Shown here: positions 22,803-31,889 of the stretch, piece by piece
How the letters are laid out: every line of letters starts with the position of its first letter
How positions within the stretch are numbered: position 1 is the first letter of the stretch
NCBI GenBank assembly: GCA_963854835.1
Contig: OY978527.1
Span: 23,204,057 to 23,268,056, forward strand
DNA length: 64,000 nt
Source: Megamerina dolium
Taxonomy: Eukaryota > Arthropoda > Insecta > Diptera > Megamerinidae
Direction: 5' to 3'
Notes under the pieces: model-generated
Told to the model about the DNA's origin: nothing
The model's input: only the letters and a program-made list of their open reading frames with translations
Database searches by the model: none
Position numbers and translations under genes: made by a program

Positions 22803-23248
22803 TGGATATTAGTGTAGATTTGTTTTATGAAGATGAAAACGAAGACGCGAAAATTGATTTGCTACGCTTACGGAGAAAAATTCGTGATGACTCTAACCCT
22901 CTTGAACTATCTAGCGAAAAGTATAAATATTGTTCAAAATAAATAAAAGCAAATAATAAATTTTTTTATAGATTTATTAGCTATTTTCGACTGAGCAAAG
23001 AGGCATTTTGCTTTTTGCTGGATGACGTAAAAGACCATTTCAAGAAATCTGTGCGTGTCGTATCTATACCACCAATATTGAAATTATGTGCTGCTCTTAG
23101 ATTTTTCGCTGATGGAAGCTACCAGAAGAGCAGCGGCAATGACTTCAATATAGGAGTGGCTCAATCTACAATGTCACTTGTTTTAAAAGAAGTATTAGAT
23201 GTATTGGAGACGAAACAGACGCTGCAAGGAGTATCAGAAATAATATAA
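22803..23248 (+). pseudogene. HARBI1-like transposase, N-terminal part, one intron
   Basis: Exon 1 (to 22920) encodes LLRLRRKIRDDSNPLELSSE. A 51-bp intron (22921-22971, GTATAAAT...TTTTTTTATAG) splits a Lys codon. Exon 2 begins FISYFRLSKEAFCFLLDDV and continues with IPPILKLCAALRFFADGSYQ and VAQSTMSLVLKEVLDVLE. This is the N-terminal half of a Harbinger transposase. After about 23210 the frame leaves the family and stops at 23248, so the DDE nuclease core is lost. Confidence 0.85.
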
Positions 23249-23374
23249 TGCGTTCTTTCCAAGCTCAATAAATTTATCTCTTATTTATTTTTTAAATTCA
23301 TTTCAGTCTCTTTGGTAAATGGAAGATAACTTAAATTATTTAAAAAAAAATCTTATTTTCTTAGATTCACGTCT

Positions 23375-23550
23375 ACTTTGTTAGCTTGGATTCTGGTCCA
23401 TTAGTTGAACAAGCCTCTCAAATTGAGCTTTGGTTGTAATTTTTAAACTTCTGAAAATGTATAAAATGTTGAGAAATTACAATATGAAGCCAAGCTAATT
23501 ATTACTTACGATCTCTCCATTATTTTTGAGCAGTCGTGTATATTTAACGT
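23375..23550 (-). pseudogene. Myb/SANT-like second Harbinger protein, fragment
   Basis: On the minus strand a segment ending KYTRLLKNNGEI is followed by GTAAGT (near 23509) and a short intron with acceptor TTTTCAG (23451). The other side reads TTKAQFERLVQLMDQNPS, a pattern seen at the start of Myb/SANT-like proteins carried by Harbinger elements. A stop follows. The call rests on a short match plus position, so confidence is moderate. Confidence 0.5.
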
Positions 23551-23556
23551 GCTTGT

Positions 23557-23811
23557 CGACCAAACTGTAACAGAGTTGCAAACGGTAATACCACAAAAAT
23601 AATGAACACAACCAAAAAAATCAGCCGCCAGTCGAGTTGAGAACGGCAATATGAATTTCTCGACGGAGACCAAACTGTTACAAAAGTTGTGAACAGCAAT
23701 AGGGGCAGAACACAACCAAAAAAATCAGCCGCCAGTCGAGCTGAGAACGGCAATATGAATTTCTCGACGGCGACCAAACTGTTACAAAAGTTGTGAACCG
23801 CAATAGGGGCA
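23557..23811. repeat. 103-bp tandem repeat at the Harbinger right end
   Basis: Two near-identical units start with ACACAACCAAAAAAATC at 23608 and 23711, and a partial, more diverged unit lies upstream. Each unit includes the terminal-repeat motif GACCAAACTGTTACAAAAG and GCAATAGGGGC, so the transposon end itself is duplicated in tandem. Confidence 0.88.
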
Positions 23812-23933
23812 TAAATAAAAAATTGTGTTATATAGAACATATTTTAGTGAACAAAACTGTCAAAAACTGTCGGCGACGGCCACATAGGGCATGGATCAAA
23901 ATTAGTCGATGAAATCGCAAATGATATTTATAT

Positions 23934-24731
23934 TCAGCCCGATTCTGAATATTGAAACTTGATCTTTCCCGAGAATAAATTCCTCTTATACTAAACAATC
24001 AGGGAACAGAATAAAAAGGAAAACAGAATTTCGAATTTTCGAAGACAGTTCTTTTACTTACTGTATTTTGTTTTGAATAAGTGCAATTTATTTGTGACAC
24101 TTTAACAATAAATATAAATCAATCAATATAAAAACAATATAATTGTGCACAAACAATGAAAAAATTATAGCATTTAGATTACTAGCAGAGGAGCAGGAGC
24201 GAGAGAGGCAACAACAACGGATTGCAAGCAGGCAGTTACGCGACAAGGCAAATCTACTTGAACTGCCGGAAACATTGTATTTTTAAGAAGTTACTTTTTT
24301 ATGTGTTTATTATATTAATTATTCATTTTCAGAGGTTTGAAAAATATTGTAGGGTACTTGCAGAAACTGCGTACAATGTCCGGGTGCGATTGCATCGTGT
24401 TCAGTAGTATTTCAAATTGAAATTTATTATTTTTTTTTATAAATAACATTTATTCCATTTTCAACGAAAAAACCTGATTACTTATATTTTTGCATCCAAC
24501 TCCCTTGCAGATTTTTGGCGGAAATATTTTCGATAAACGTCATCATATTTCCCCTTTTATTTACATTCATAATGCCTACTTTTTCCCAGAGAAGAAATTC
24601 CCAATTTCGAAGTTCGTTTAGTATTGGAGGAAAGGAAAAAGGGAAAAACTCCCGGGGAATTTATATTCAGAATACAAGAATAGGGAAAAGGGGAAATATT
24701 CCCGGGGAATTCTTATTAAGAATCGGGCTGA
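23934..24731 (+). mobile_element. Inverted-repeat transposon with TCAGCCCGATTCT ends
   Basis: The left end reads TCAGCCCGATTCTGAATA and the right end is its inverse (TTAAGAATCGGGCTGA). Inner flanks carry repeated TTCCCCGGGAATA-like blocks. The interior near 24172-24275 reads EEQERERQQQRIASRQLRDK followed by ANLLELPETL, which resembles the start of Harbinger transposases before their first intron. The right end abuts an antisense LTR fragment. A target duplication is not clear. Confidence 0.6.
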
Positions 24732-24835
24732 TTACGTTTTTATTTTGTAAACGTTTAATTCTCGAATCAATCTGGTTCGATCACTGGAGTTTGTCAATAA
24801 TAACTGCAACACTTTGTACTATATATACTATATTA
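24732..24835 (-). repeat. LTR fragment, SAP-Gag gypsy family
   Basis: An antisense match to about 100 bp at the 3' end of the LTR (TTACGTTTTTATTTTG through TAATAACTGCAACACTTT). It is truncated on both sides. Confidence 0.8.
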
Positions 24836-24839
24836 CTAC

Positions 24840-25319
24840 TGTTGTGAGTCAAAATAATGCTCATCTAATTTATGCATTTTGACTCACTACAAATGTTATA
24901 GTAATATTGTTATTATCATTATGTTATTTTATTATGTGTAACTATTAATTAATGATAATCAACACGCTGCATGTAATTATCATTGGCTAAAATTGGCTGG
25001 TAGTATATTTATAAATATGCGTGGTCAGCGTCATCGTACCTCACTGTATGATTGTGGAACAATTTCACAATCATGAAAAACAAAGAATGAAGAAGAAGAA
25101 AAAATAATGAATTAAATAATAAACAATAATAAAAGAACCAACTTGTACCTCGTACCTCGCTATATGATTATGAAATAATTCAACATCCATACACAGTGAA
25201 AAGAAAACAAAAGCCAAAAAGAAAAACAAAATACATAATATTGAACGCATGCACAATATTTACAACAAGAAGTATTAACTACAAATAATAATGATGACTT
25301 ACTAAAAATAAGTTATAAA
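24840..25319 (+). repeat. LTR-like sequence starting with a 53-bp hairpin
   Basis: It starts TGTTGTGAGTCAAAAT and 53 bases later has ATTTTGACTCACTACA, an imperfect inverted repeat. Related hairpins start the LTR at 41259 (minus strand) and occur in the 735-bp units after a purine tract. Further on there is a TATA-like ATATTTATAAATATG (25006-25020). No coding part of such an element follows. Confidence 0.5.
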
Positions 25320-26045
25320 TATGACCTACTGAAGAAATTGCAATGAATTAACCTATTGGGAGCGCAAATTAAAAATGCGGGATTTACAACAGATGGCGTA
25401 GTTCGGGATATAAGCATCAGACAATACTGAAACTATATTCATGTCATAACCTCATTCCATAGCTTTCATTTTCAGTATGTGTCCTTTGCCCGGAGTGTAA
25501 ACAACATAGTTTTTTTCGCTCTCAATATGTCAAGTTTTGTGCCCACAAAACAGCATTTGTGGGAAGTTTTAATTTACTTCTTTAATTTGGAGAAAAGTGC
25601 AGCTGAATCGCAATACTTAAACATTGCCATTTCTTCAGAAATGCTTTTATACCAAAATGGGGTTAAATTGTAAATTATGCTATATATTTTAGGCTATATA
25701 AACAAAGACAAGGCCTGAAATGAATGCAGTCAGAAAATTAGTGAATCGAGTGAATTAAGATAACTCGAAGAACGAGTTAGTTATCAAGTGTATACTGCAA
25801 AGGATTTTACATCCTAAAAACTAAAGTTGAATTGTAAAGAATCTTGTATTATGTGTATTTCCTAAAAACGCGTTGTGAAAGAAAAACCTTTGGACCAATA
25901 AAACTATACCACGAAAAACAAAAACTTAATAATTGTGAAAGTAATTGTGTGGGGAAGTAAAATTTAGGAAGCAGCAAGAGAATAAAAAAAGGGTAAGTCC
26001 TAAACTATAAGATATCTAAGCAAAGGTTACGGTGTCAGAAAAAAA
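25320..26045 (+). repeat. Unidentified LTR or leader-like repeat (copy 2)
   Basis: Collinear with 17682-18010, with GGCTATATAAAC, a CAGTCAG block and GGGTAAGTCCTA. It is interrupted by a mariner fragment at about 25355-25615. Confidence 0.5.
25355..25615 (+). mobile_element. Short mariner remnant with transposase N-terminus
   Basis: It lies between two halves of the repeat that are contiguous in the copy at 17700. From about 25527 it encodes MSSFVPTKQHLWEVLIYFFN followed by LEKSAAE, the start of a mariner transposase, and then ends abruptly. Everything else of the gene is deleted. The ends were not resolved to the base. Confidence 0.65.
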
Positions 26046-26426
26046 GGACAACACTTCTATACTACTATATATAACAACAATTTCTTTAATCGATAATTCT
26101 ATTTACAATCGCTTTTTAATGTTCTTGCAACTTTTAACTTGCTATCGTGTGATGTTGCTTGGATCACTTTCTGAATTGAATTGATGCTGTTATGTTGCCT
26201 CTCTTACTATTTGAATTGAATTGATTTATTTGTCAACAAACTAGCCCTATTTATACTCTTTGGCAGCACTCCAAAACCTTTATCGTAATCGAGTTTCTGC
26301 TCTTTCTTTTTCGTTGACTTGTTCTGGTTATAGCCTATTTCTTCTTGTTGACATTCGTTTCGATACTATCATAATTCGTGCCATTCACAATCAGTGATGA
26401 ATAACCAACCATCGATACTCGTTACA
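26046..26426 (-). repeat. 3' LTR of a minus-strand gypsy relic
   Basis: An antisense LTR whose start (TGTAACGAGTATCGATGG, inverted) is at 26426. About 75 bp at its 3' end are missing. It is preceded, on its own strand, by the polypurine tract at 26427-26440. Confidence 0.88.
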
Positions 26427-27462
26427 CTGCCCTCCTCTTAACCTTGTTCGTCCCGAATAATTTTAAGAGTTTTATTATTCCAGGCACGTTGAATATGATA
26501 CAGTACGTCATTAATTTTTGTTATCTAATATGGTCCTACCCAATGAGCGTAGTTTAGGGGACAATCCTTTCTTTCGTTGTGGATTATAAAGCACTACAAG
26601 CTCTCCTACATAGAACCCTTTGGAATTTCTTAAACAATACCGGGCCTTCATATTTTCGATTATCAGCTGTGACCGCTCTCTGATGAACTGATGTACTTCA
26701 TCCAACTGTTCCCGCTTTTCGCTAGTGGTTTCGGTTGTTCTCGTTAGTATATCAGCTGGCAGTCTTAACTCGTTTTCGAAAATTGCTATTGCTTGTGTAG
26801 TATCCGTCGTATCATGTTGTTCGCATTGATATGCCATGAAGTATACGTACATCCCAGTCTTTTTGGTATTTATCTACGACTTTTCTTAGATATTCCTCCC
26901 AGGTACGGATGAACCGTTCTACCATGCCATCTGATTGTGGATGCCAGGGTGTTGTACGGGATTTGTATATACCCAACATACTGCACATCTTCTGGAATAC
27001 AAATGATTCGAAATTTCGACCTTGGTCTGAGTGTAACTCTGTCGGTACACCAAAACGAGTAATCCATTGATTGACGAATACATCTGCAACTGTACTATCT
27101 TCTTAATTTGGAATGGGGTATATTTCAGGGCATTTACTGAAGTAATCTGTAATCACTAGAACATACTTTTCCCTGCGTTACTTGTAATAAATGGTCCAGC
27201 TATATCCATAGCAATTTTTTCAAATGGAGAACCTACAGGGTATTGATGCATTTTCCCCAGAGTTTTTTAGTGGAACTTTTGGCCTTGAACATTGGTCACA
27301 CTTCCTAATACAACCAGCAACATTTTTGGTGATGCCCAAATGGTTTGCACAGGAAGCATTGTGATACTCATTTATCACTTCATTTATTCTTGCCTTGTTT
27401 CCATATTTCCATATTTGCTCTGGAGTGCGCCCATCAGTGATTGGTAGCTACCACGATCTTTG
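26427..27462 (-). pseudogene. gypsy relic: gag fragment joined to integrase
   Basis: Reading right to left, a gag piece (KDRG.YQSLM.., near 27462-27400) is joined directly to ARINEVI.EYHNAS at the start of integrase. Integrase then continues with stops through the core to the open piece 26511-26852 (QCEQHDTTDTTQAIAIFENE, RERSQLIIENMKARY, YNPQRKKGLSPKL). It belongs to the same branch as the relic at 6745-8057. The deletion joining gag to integrase differs from that in A and B. A SINE interrupts it at 27463. Confidence 0.82.
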
Positions 27463-27810
27463 TCTGAGTACTCAGTGGTTGGTCATTGTCCTTCTGATTT
27501 ATAGGTCGTGGGTTCACTCCCCGGCTGAAGCATAACAAAATATAATAACGAAGGGACTTTTCTTTCGAACGGTACCCACCTGCTTGCAAGATTTGGCAAG
27601 TTTTCCGGCAGCAACAATTTGTCAAAAATGCTTCTGAAAAGAACTCTGTGACAAAACTACGTTAAAATGATGTCACAAGAGTTCTGCCGTTCGGAACCGG
27701 CTAATATAGGTAGGTCCTTTCTAATGTCCAAATTTAACATGCATAACAGTACTGGAAGAGAAGATCGGTGGTATTGCAATGGGCCTTTCTGGTGTAAAAT
27801 GTATATATAT
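27463..27810 (+). mobile_element. tRNA-derived SINE, copy 2
   Basis: Collinear with the SINE at 58316. The A box is degraded (TACTCAGTGGTTGG, 27469) and the B box is GGTTCACTCC (27511-27520). The body shares CTTTTCTTTCGAACGGTACC, the hairpin arms AGAACTCTGTGACA (27640) and TGTCACAAGAGTTCT (27671), and TTCTGCCGTTCGGAACCGG. It ends in a short (TA)n tail into which an RTE LINE has inserted. Confidence 0.82.
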
Positions 27811-28734
27811 TACTTACTTACTTATATGGCCATAACAACCGAATATCGATTTAGGCCGAAAATAACATGCTTCGCCATCTCGGTTCTTTGCTAGCTGGTC
27901 TTTCCTCTTCTGCGTCGTCCACCAGCGGGTTCCGAATATAGCACCTTCTTAGCTGGAGCGTGTTCTTCCATTCGCTCGACGTGACCTAGCCAGCGCAGCA
28001 GTTGGATTTTGATGCACTTTACTATGTCAATATCGGTATACAGCTCGCACAGCTCATGGGTGTACCTTATTCAATACTCGCCACCAACGCAAATAGATCC
28101 AAAGATCTTGCGTAGGACTTTTCTCTCGAAAACTCCAAGCATTCGCTCATCCGAGGTGGAAATTGTCCAGGCTTCAGCGTCATATGTAAGTACAGGCATG
28201 ATGAGAGACTTGTAGATTGTAGTTTTCGTTCTTCGAGAGAGGGCTCGACTTCTCAATTGCTTACTCAGCCCAAAGTAACACCTGTTAGCAAGAATTATCC
28301 TACGCATTATCTCCAGGCTGACGTCATTACAGTTGTAGATGCTGGTTCCAAGATAGACAAAGTCCCTTACTATTTCAAAAGTTGTCGACAGTGACGTGCT
28401 GTCCAAGACGCCGGGACTCTTTGTTTGGTGACACTAGATACTTCGTCTTGCCTTCGTTCACAGAAAGATTCATTCGACGCGACTTTCTTTCCAACTTTGA
28501 GAGTACTGCACTGACTGCTCGCGTGTTCATGCCGATTATGTCAATATCGGGTGCATGCAGGCGAGCAGCTCATCGCCTCCGGTCTTAAACAACTCGGCAG
28601 GCAGGCCATCAGCACCTGCAGCTTTATTGTTCTTCAGCCTTAAAATGGCCGTTTCAACCTCGTCATAGTCGGGTGGTGGAACATCAACACCATCATCTGT
28701 AATTGGGGTTTCCGGGCAATCTCCTCCATTGGCG

Positions 28735-28735
<1 letters not shown>
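27811..28735 (-). mobile_element. RTE LINE, minus strand, internally deleted
   Basis: Its 3' end, with an (AAGT)n tail, lies in the SINE tail at 27811. The C-terminal RT region is at 28071-28406 ([19 protein letters not shown]). Near 28560 the frame jumps from [13 protein letters not shown] back to ELLACMHP, removing the RT core. The 5' part (28570-28735) adds [20 protein letters not shown], the sequence upstream of RT motif 1. It is truncated at a (TA)n array. Confidence 0.85.
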
Positions 28736-28771
<36 letters not shown>

Positions 28772-28803
28772 TGTGTATATATATATATGTATGTATAAAT
28801 CTG

Positions 28804-28870
<67 letters not shown>

Positions 28871-28920
28871 ATATATATATGTATATATATGTATGTGTAT
28901 ATATATATGTGTACATATAT
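28736..28920. repeat. (TA)n array between two head-to-head LINE copies
   Basis: An imperfect TA array with TG interruptions (TATATGTATGTG). Both RTE copies end at it with their 5' sides. Open frames through it encode Tyr-Ile repeats. Confidence 0.95.
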
Positions 28921-28922
28921 AT

Positions 28923-30322
28923 GATGGCCTGCCTGCCGAGTTGTTTAAGACCGGAGGCGATGAGCTGCTCACCCGCATGCACCAGCTCATAAGCAGAATA
29001 TGGTCGGATGAAAGCATGCCTGATGATTGGAGGCTCAGTGTTCTCTGTCCTGTACATAAAAAAGGAGACCCCACAATTTGCGCCAACTACCGTGGAATAA
29101 GTCTCCTGAGCATCGCATACAAGGTTCTATCGAGCGTACTGTGTGAAAGGTTGAAGCCTATTCTCAGCAACCTGATTGGACCGTATCAGTGTGGCTTCAG
29201 ACCTGGTAAATCCACCATCGACCAGATTTTCACACTGCGCCAAATCCTTGAGAAGACCCAAGAAAAACAGATCGACACACACCACCTATTTGTTGATTAT
29301 AAAGCCGCTTTCGAGAGTCCGGTAAGGGATTACCTCTATGCAACAATGTCTGAGCTCGGTATTCCTGCAAAGCTCCGTTTAATACCGTTTAATACCGAAC
29401 GGGGTTTCAGACAAGGTGATTCGTTATCGTGCGACTTCTTCAATCTTATTATGGAGAAAATAATACGAACTGCTGATCTACGACATAATGGCACTATCTT
29501 CAACAAAAGTGTCATGCTGTTAGCGTATGCCGACGATATTGACATAATCGGCATGAACACGCGAGCAGTCAGTGCAGCATTCTCAGAGTTGGAAGGAGAG
29601 TCGCGTCGGATGGATCTCACGGTGAACGAGGGCAAGACGAAGTATCTAGTGTCAACAAACAAAGAGTCCCGGCGTCTTGGACAGCACGTCACTGTTGACA
29701 ACTACGCTTTTGAAGTAGTAAGGGACTTTGTCTATCTTGGAACCAGCATTAACAGCAGTAATGACGTCAGCTTGGAGATCATGCGTAGGATAACTCTTGC
29801 TAACAGGTGTTACTTTGGGCTGAGTATGCAATTGAGAAGTCGAGCCCTCTCTCGAAGAACGAAAACTACACTCTACAAATCTCTCATCATGCCTGTCCTA
29901 ACATATGGCGCTGAAGCCTGGACAATTTCCACCTCGAGAGAAAAGTCCTACGCAAGATCTTTGGACCTATTTGCGTTGGTGGCGAGTACCGAATAAGGTA
30001 CAACCATGAGCTGTATGAACTGTATGCCGGTATTGACATAGTAAAGTGCATCAAAATCCAACTGCTGCGCTGGCTAGGTCATGTCGAGCGAATGGAAGAA
30101 CACGCTCCAGCTAAGAAGGTGTTATATTCGGAACCCGCTGGAGGACGACGCAGAAGAGGAAGACCTAACCTCCGGTGGAAAGACTAAGTACTGGAGAACC
30201 TGACGGCGCTTGGAATTTCTAACTGGCGCCACCTAGCTAAGAACAGAGATGGCTGGCGGAGCATGTTATATTCGGCCTAAATCGATATTCGGTTGTTATG
30301 GCCACATAAGTAAGTAAGTAAG
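28923..30322 (+). mobile_element. RTE LINE, plus strand
   Basis: Starts at [20 protein letters not shown] next to the TA array and ends with the short 3' UTR and an (AAGT)4 tail. It overlaps in content with the minus-strand copy on the other side of the array. Confidence 0.88.
28924..30280 (+). pseudogene. RTE reverse transcriptase, two deletions
   Basis: The frame is open from the TA array to 29996. It contains [47 protein letters not shown] and [13 protein letters not shown] deletion of about 90 bp after [10 protein letters not shown] removes the segment before GFRQGDSL in frame. A second deletion after AEAWTISTS shifts the frame. The rest of the C-terminal region is recognisable to about 30280, with a TAA in the RW.D.VLENL block. 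Confidence 0.85.
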
Positions 30323-30620
30323 ATATAATGTAAAATAGACATACGATTGAGAGAAAGGTTATGACTCTCATCTTATTACATACGCTCCTTTGTAAATCTA
30401 ATTTCTACAGATTCCAACGTTATGTTATCTACCAATCCGTTTTAACTAATCGCTCTTCTGGATTTTGTATGAACTATATTATGTGTATGCTCATGTGTAA
30501 TTGTTAATGCACCACTTATTAGTGTGTGCAATCTCGTATATGCATCTGGAACTAGGCACGTATGTCGGCCTTCCACATATGTCGATGTCCGACCACTTAC
30601 GTATGGACACACACGGTACC
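30323..30620. other. Spacer, no gene recognised
   Basis: The stretch is AT-rich. Open frames on both strands have no known motif. Confidence 0.55.
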
Positions 30621-30659
30621 ATCTGATGACGACGGTAGACCTGCTATTATTTTGTTTTT

Positions 30660-31070
30660 GTTGGGCGCCATTATTGTTCACTACCTCTAACGCTTCCACT
30701 GTGGCATTGCATTGGCTAGCATTGGAACATGGGGCGCGGTCCTCAACCTGCCACAATAGAGCAGTGAGAGAACAATAACGACTATCTTAGACTGTACCAT
30801 AAAAAAAACACCCATGACCACACATAACACATATGACCACACATCTACATTCACCATAACGCCGCTCACCCTAACTTCACCTTGGCATGCGACGATGAGC
30901 ACCCAACCTATCTTTATGGTCCGTGCATACCTTGCAACATCGCGAATAATCCTCATTGAAAAACGGCACTGAAGCCTTATCCTATCATCGTTCCAACTCC
31001 ATATTCCCCACCATAAACCTCTTAGCCGCTCATTATTACTTACGGTTAAAATTCGTAAGAACAATTTACC
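30660..31070 (-). repeat. Diverged LTR-like repeat, copy 2, with Lys-type primer site
   Basis: On the minus strand this matches 1135-1481 block by block and ends ACAATAATGGCGCCCAAC. The 11-base TGGCGCCCAAC (30660-30670) equals the start of a tRNA-Lys primer site. The upstream edge contains GGTGGGGAATATGG. The open frames here (104 and 125 residues) lack protein features. Confidence 0.55.
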
Positions 31071-31342
31071 ATTTATTGATAGGTAAAATATAACAACAGG
31101 AATTAATTTAAAATATAAAGATAAAATAATAAGTTAAAGCTATCATTTAAATAAATATCTACAAAACAAAAAAACAAAAAAAAATAAACATTGAAAATAT
31201 CCTTTAAACAATAATTGGAAAACCATATACGTGCATCGCTGTATGCAAAAGATAACAGAAACTCACATAAATATATCGAAGGGAAAAAAAAACAATTACT
31301 AAATAAAGAGAATAAAGACTTGTTGCCGCAGCTTGATTGTCT
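31071..31342. other. AT-rich spacer
   Basis: A-rich DNA with runs such as CAAAAAAACAAAAAAAAATA. Nothing recognised. Confidence 0.6.
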
Positions 31343-31422
31343 TGTTGCGAGCTAAAATATGAAATATGCACTTATGCATATTTTGCCTCGCGACATATTT
31401 CCCGAAATTGTGAACTACATAT

Positions 31423-31860
31423 TGTAACGAGTATCGATAGTTGATTACTCATCACTATTGTGACTGACACTATTGGCAGCATCGCACCGAATGTCAACAA
31501 CAAGAAATGAGCGATAACCAGAACAAGCGAACGAGAAAGGAAGAGAAGAATCTCGATAAAGGAAGATTCTGGGGTGTTGCCAACAGAGTATAAATAGAGC
31601 CAGTATTGAGAAGTGGAAATGAATCTAATTCCGAACGTGATTGCGAAAACATTTATACAGAGGCAAAAGTTGCAAGTACATTTAAGTGTTATAGTAAATA
31701 GTTGATTGTAAACAGTGTTGATTGTAAATAGAGATTATTAAATAAATTGTTGCTGTATATAGTTGTATAAAATAAGTGTTACAGTTATCATTAACAGAAT
31801 CCAGTGATCGAACAAGGTAATTCAAATAGAATTAAACGTTCACAGAATAAAAACGTAACA
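31423..31860 (+). repeat. 5' LTR of gypsy B
   Basis: 438 bp, TGTAACGAG to CGTAACA, TATA box at 31589-31597. It carries private changes relative to the 3' LTR, such as GCATCGCACCGAATG versus GCATCGAAACGAATG. Confidence 0.95.
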
Positions 31861-31889
31861 ATTGGTGTCAGAAGTGGGATTCTGTAAAG

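Larger units (their letters stand above)
22581..23811 (+). mobile_element. PIF/Harbinger element with two converging gene remnants
   Basis: Terminal repeats start TGCCCCTATTGCCGTTCAC (22581) and, inverted, TGCCCCTATTGCGGTTCAC (to 23811), with TAA on both sides (22578-22580 and 23812-23814). A + strand transposase remnant and a - strand Myb/SANT-like remnant converge inside, the usual two-gene layout of Harbinger elements. The right end is elaborated by a 103-bp tandem repeat. Confidence 0.85.

Noticed and set aside
30442..31064. Overlapping frames of 104 and 125 residues
   Set aside because: They lie in the antisense copy of the same LTR-like repeat and share no protein features with it.
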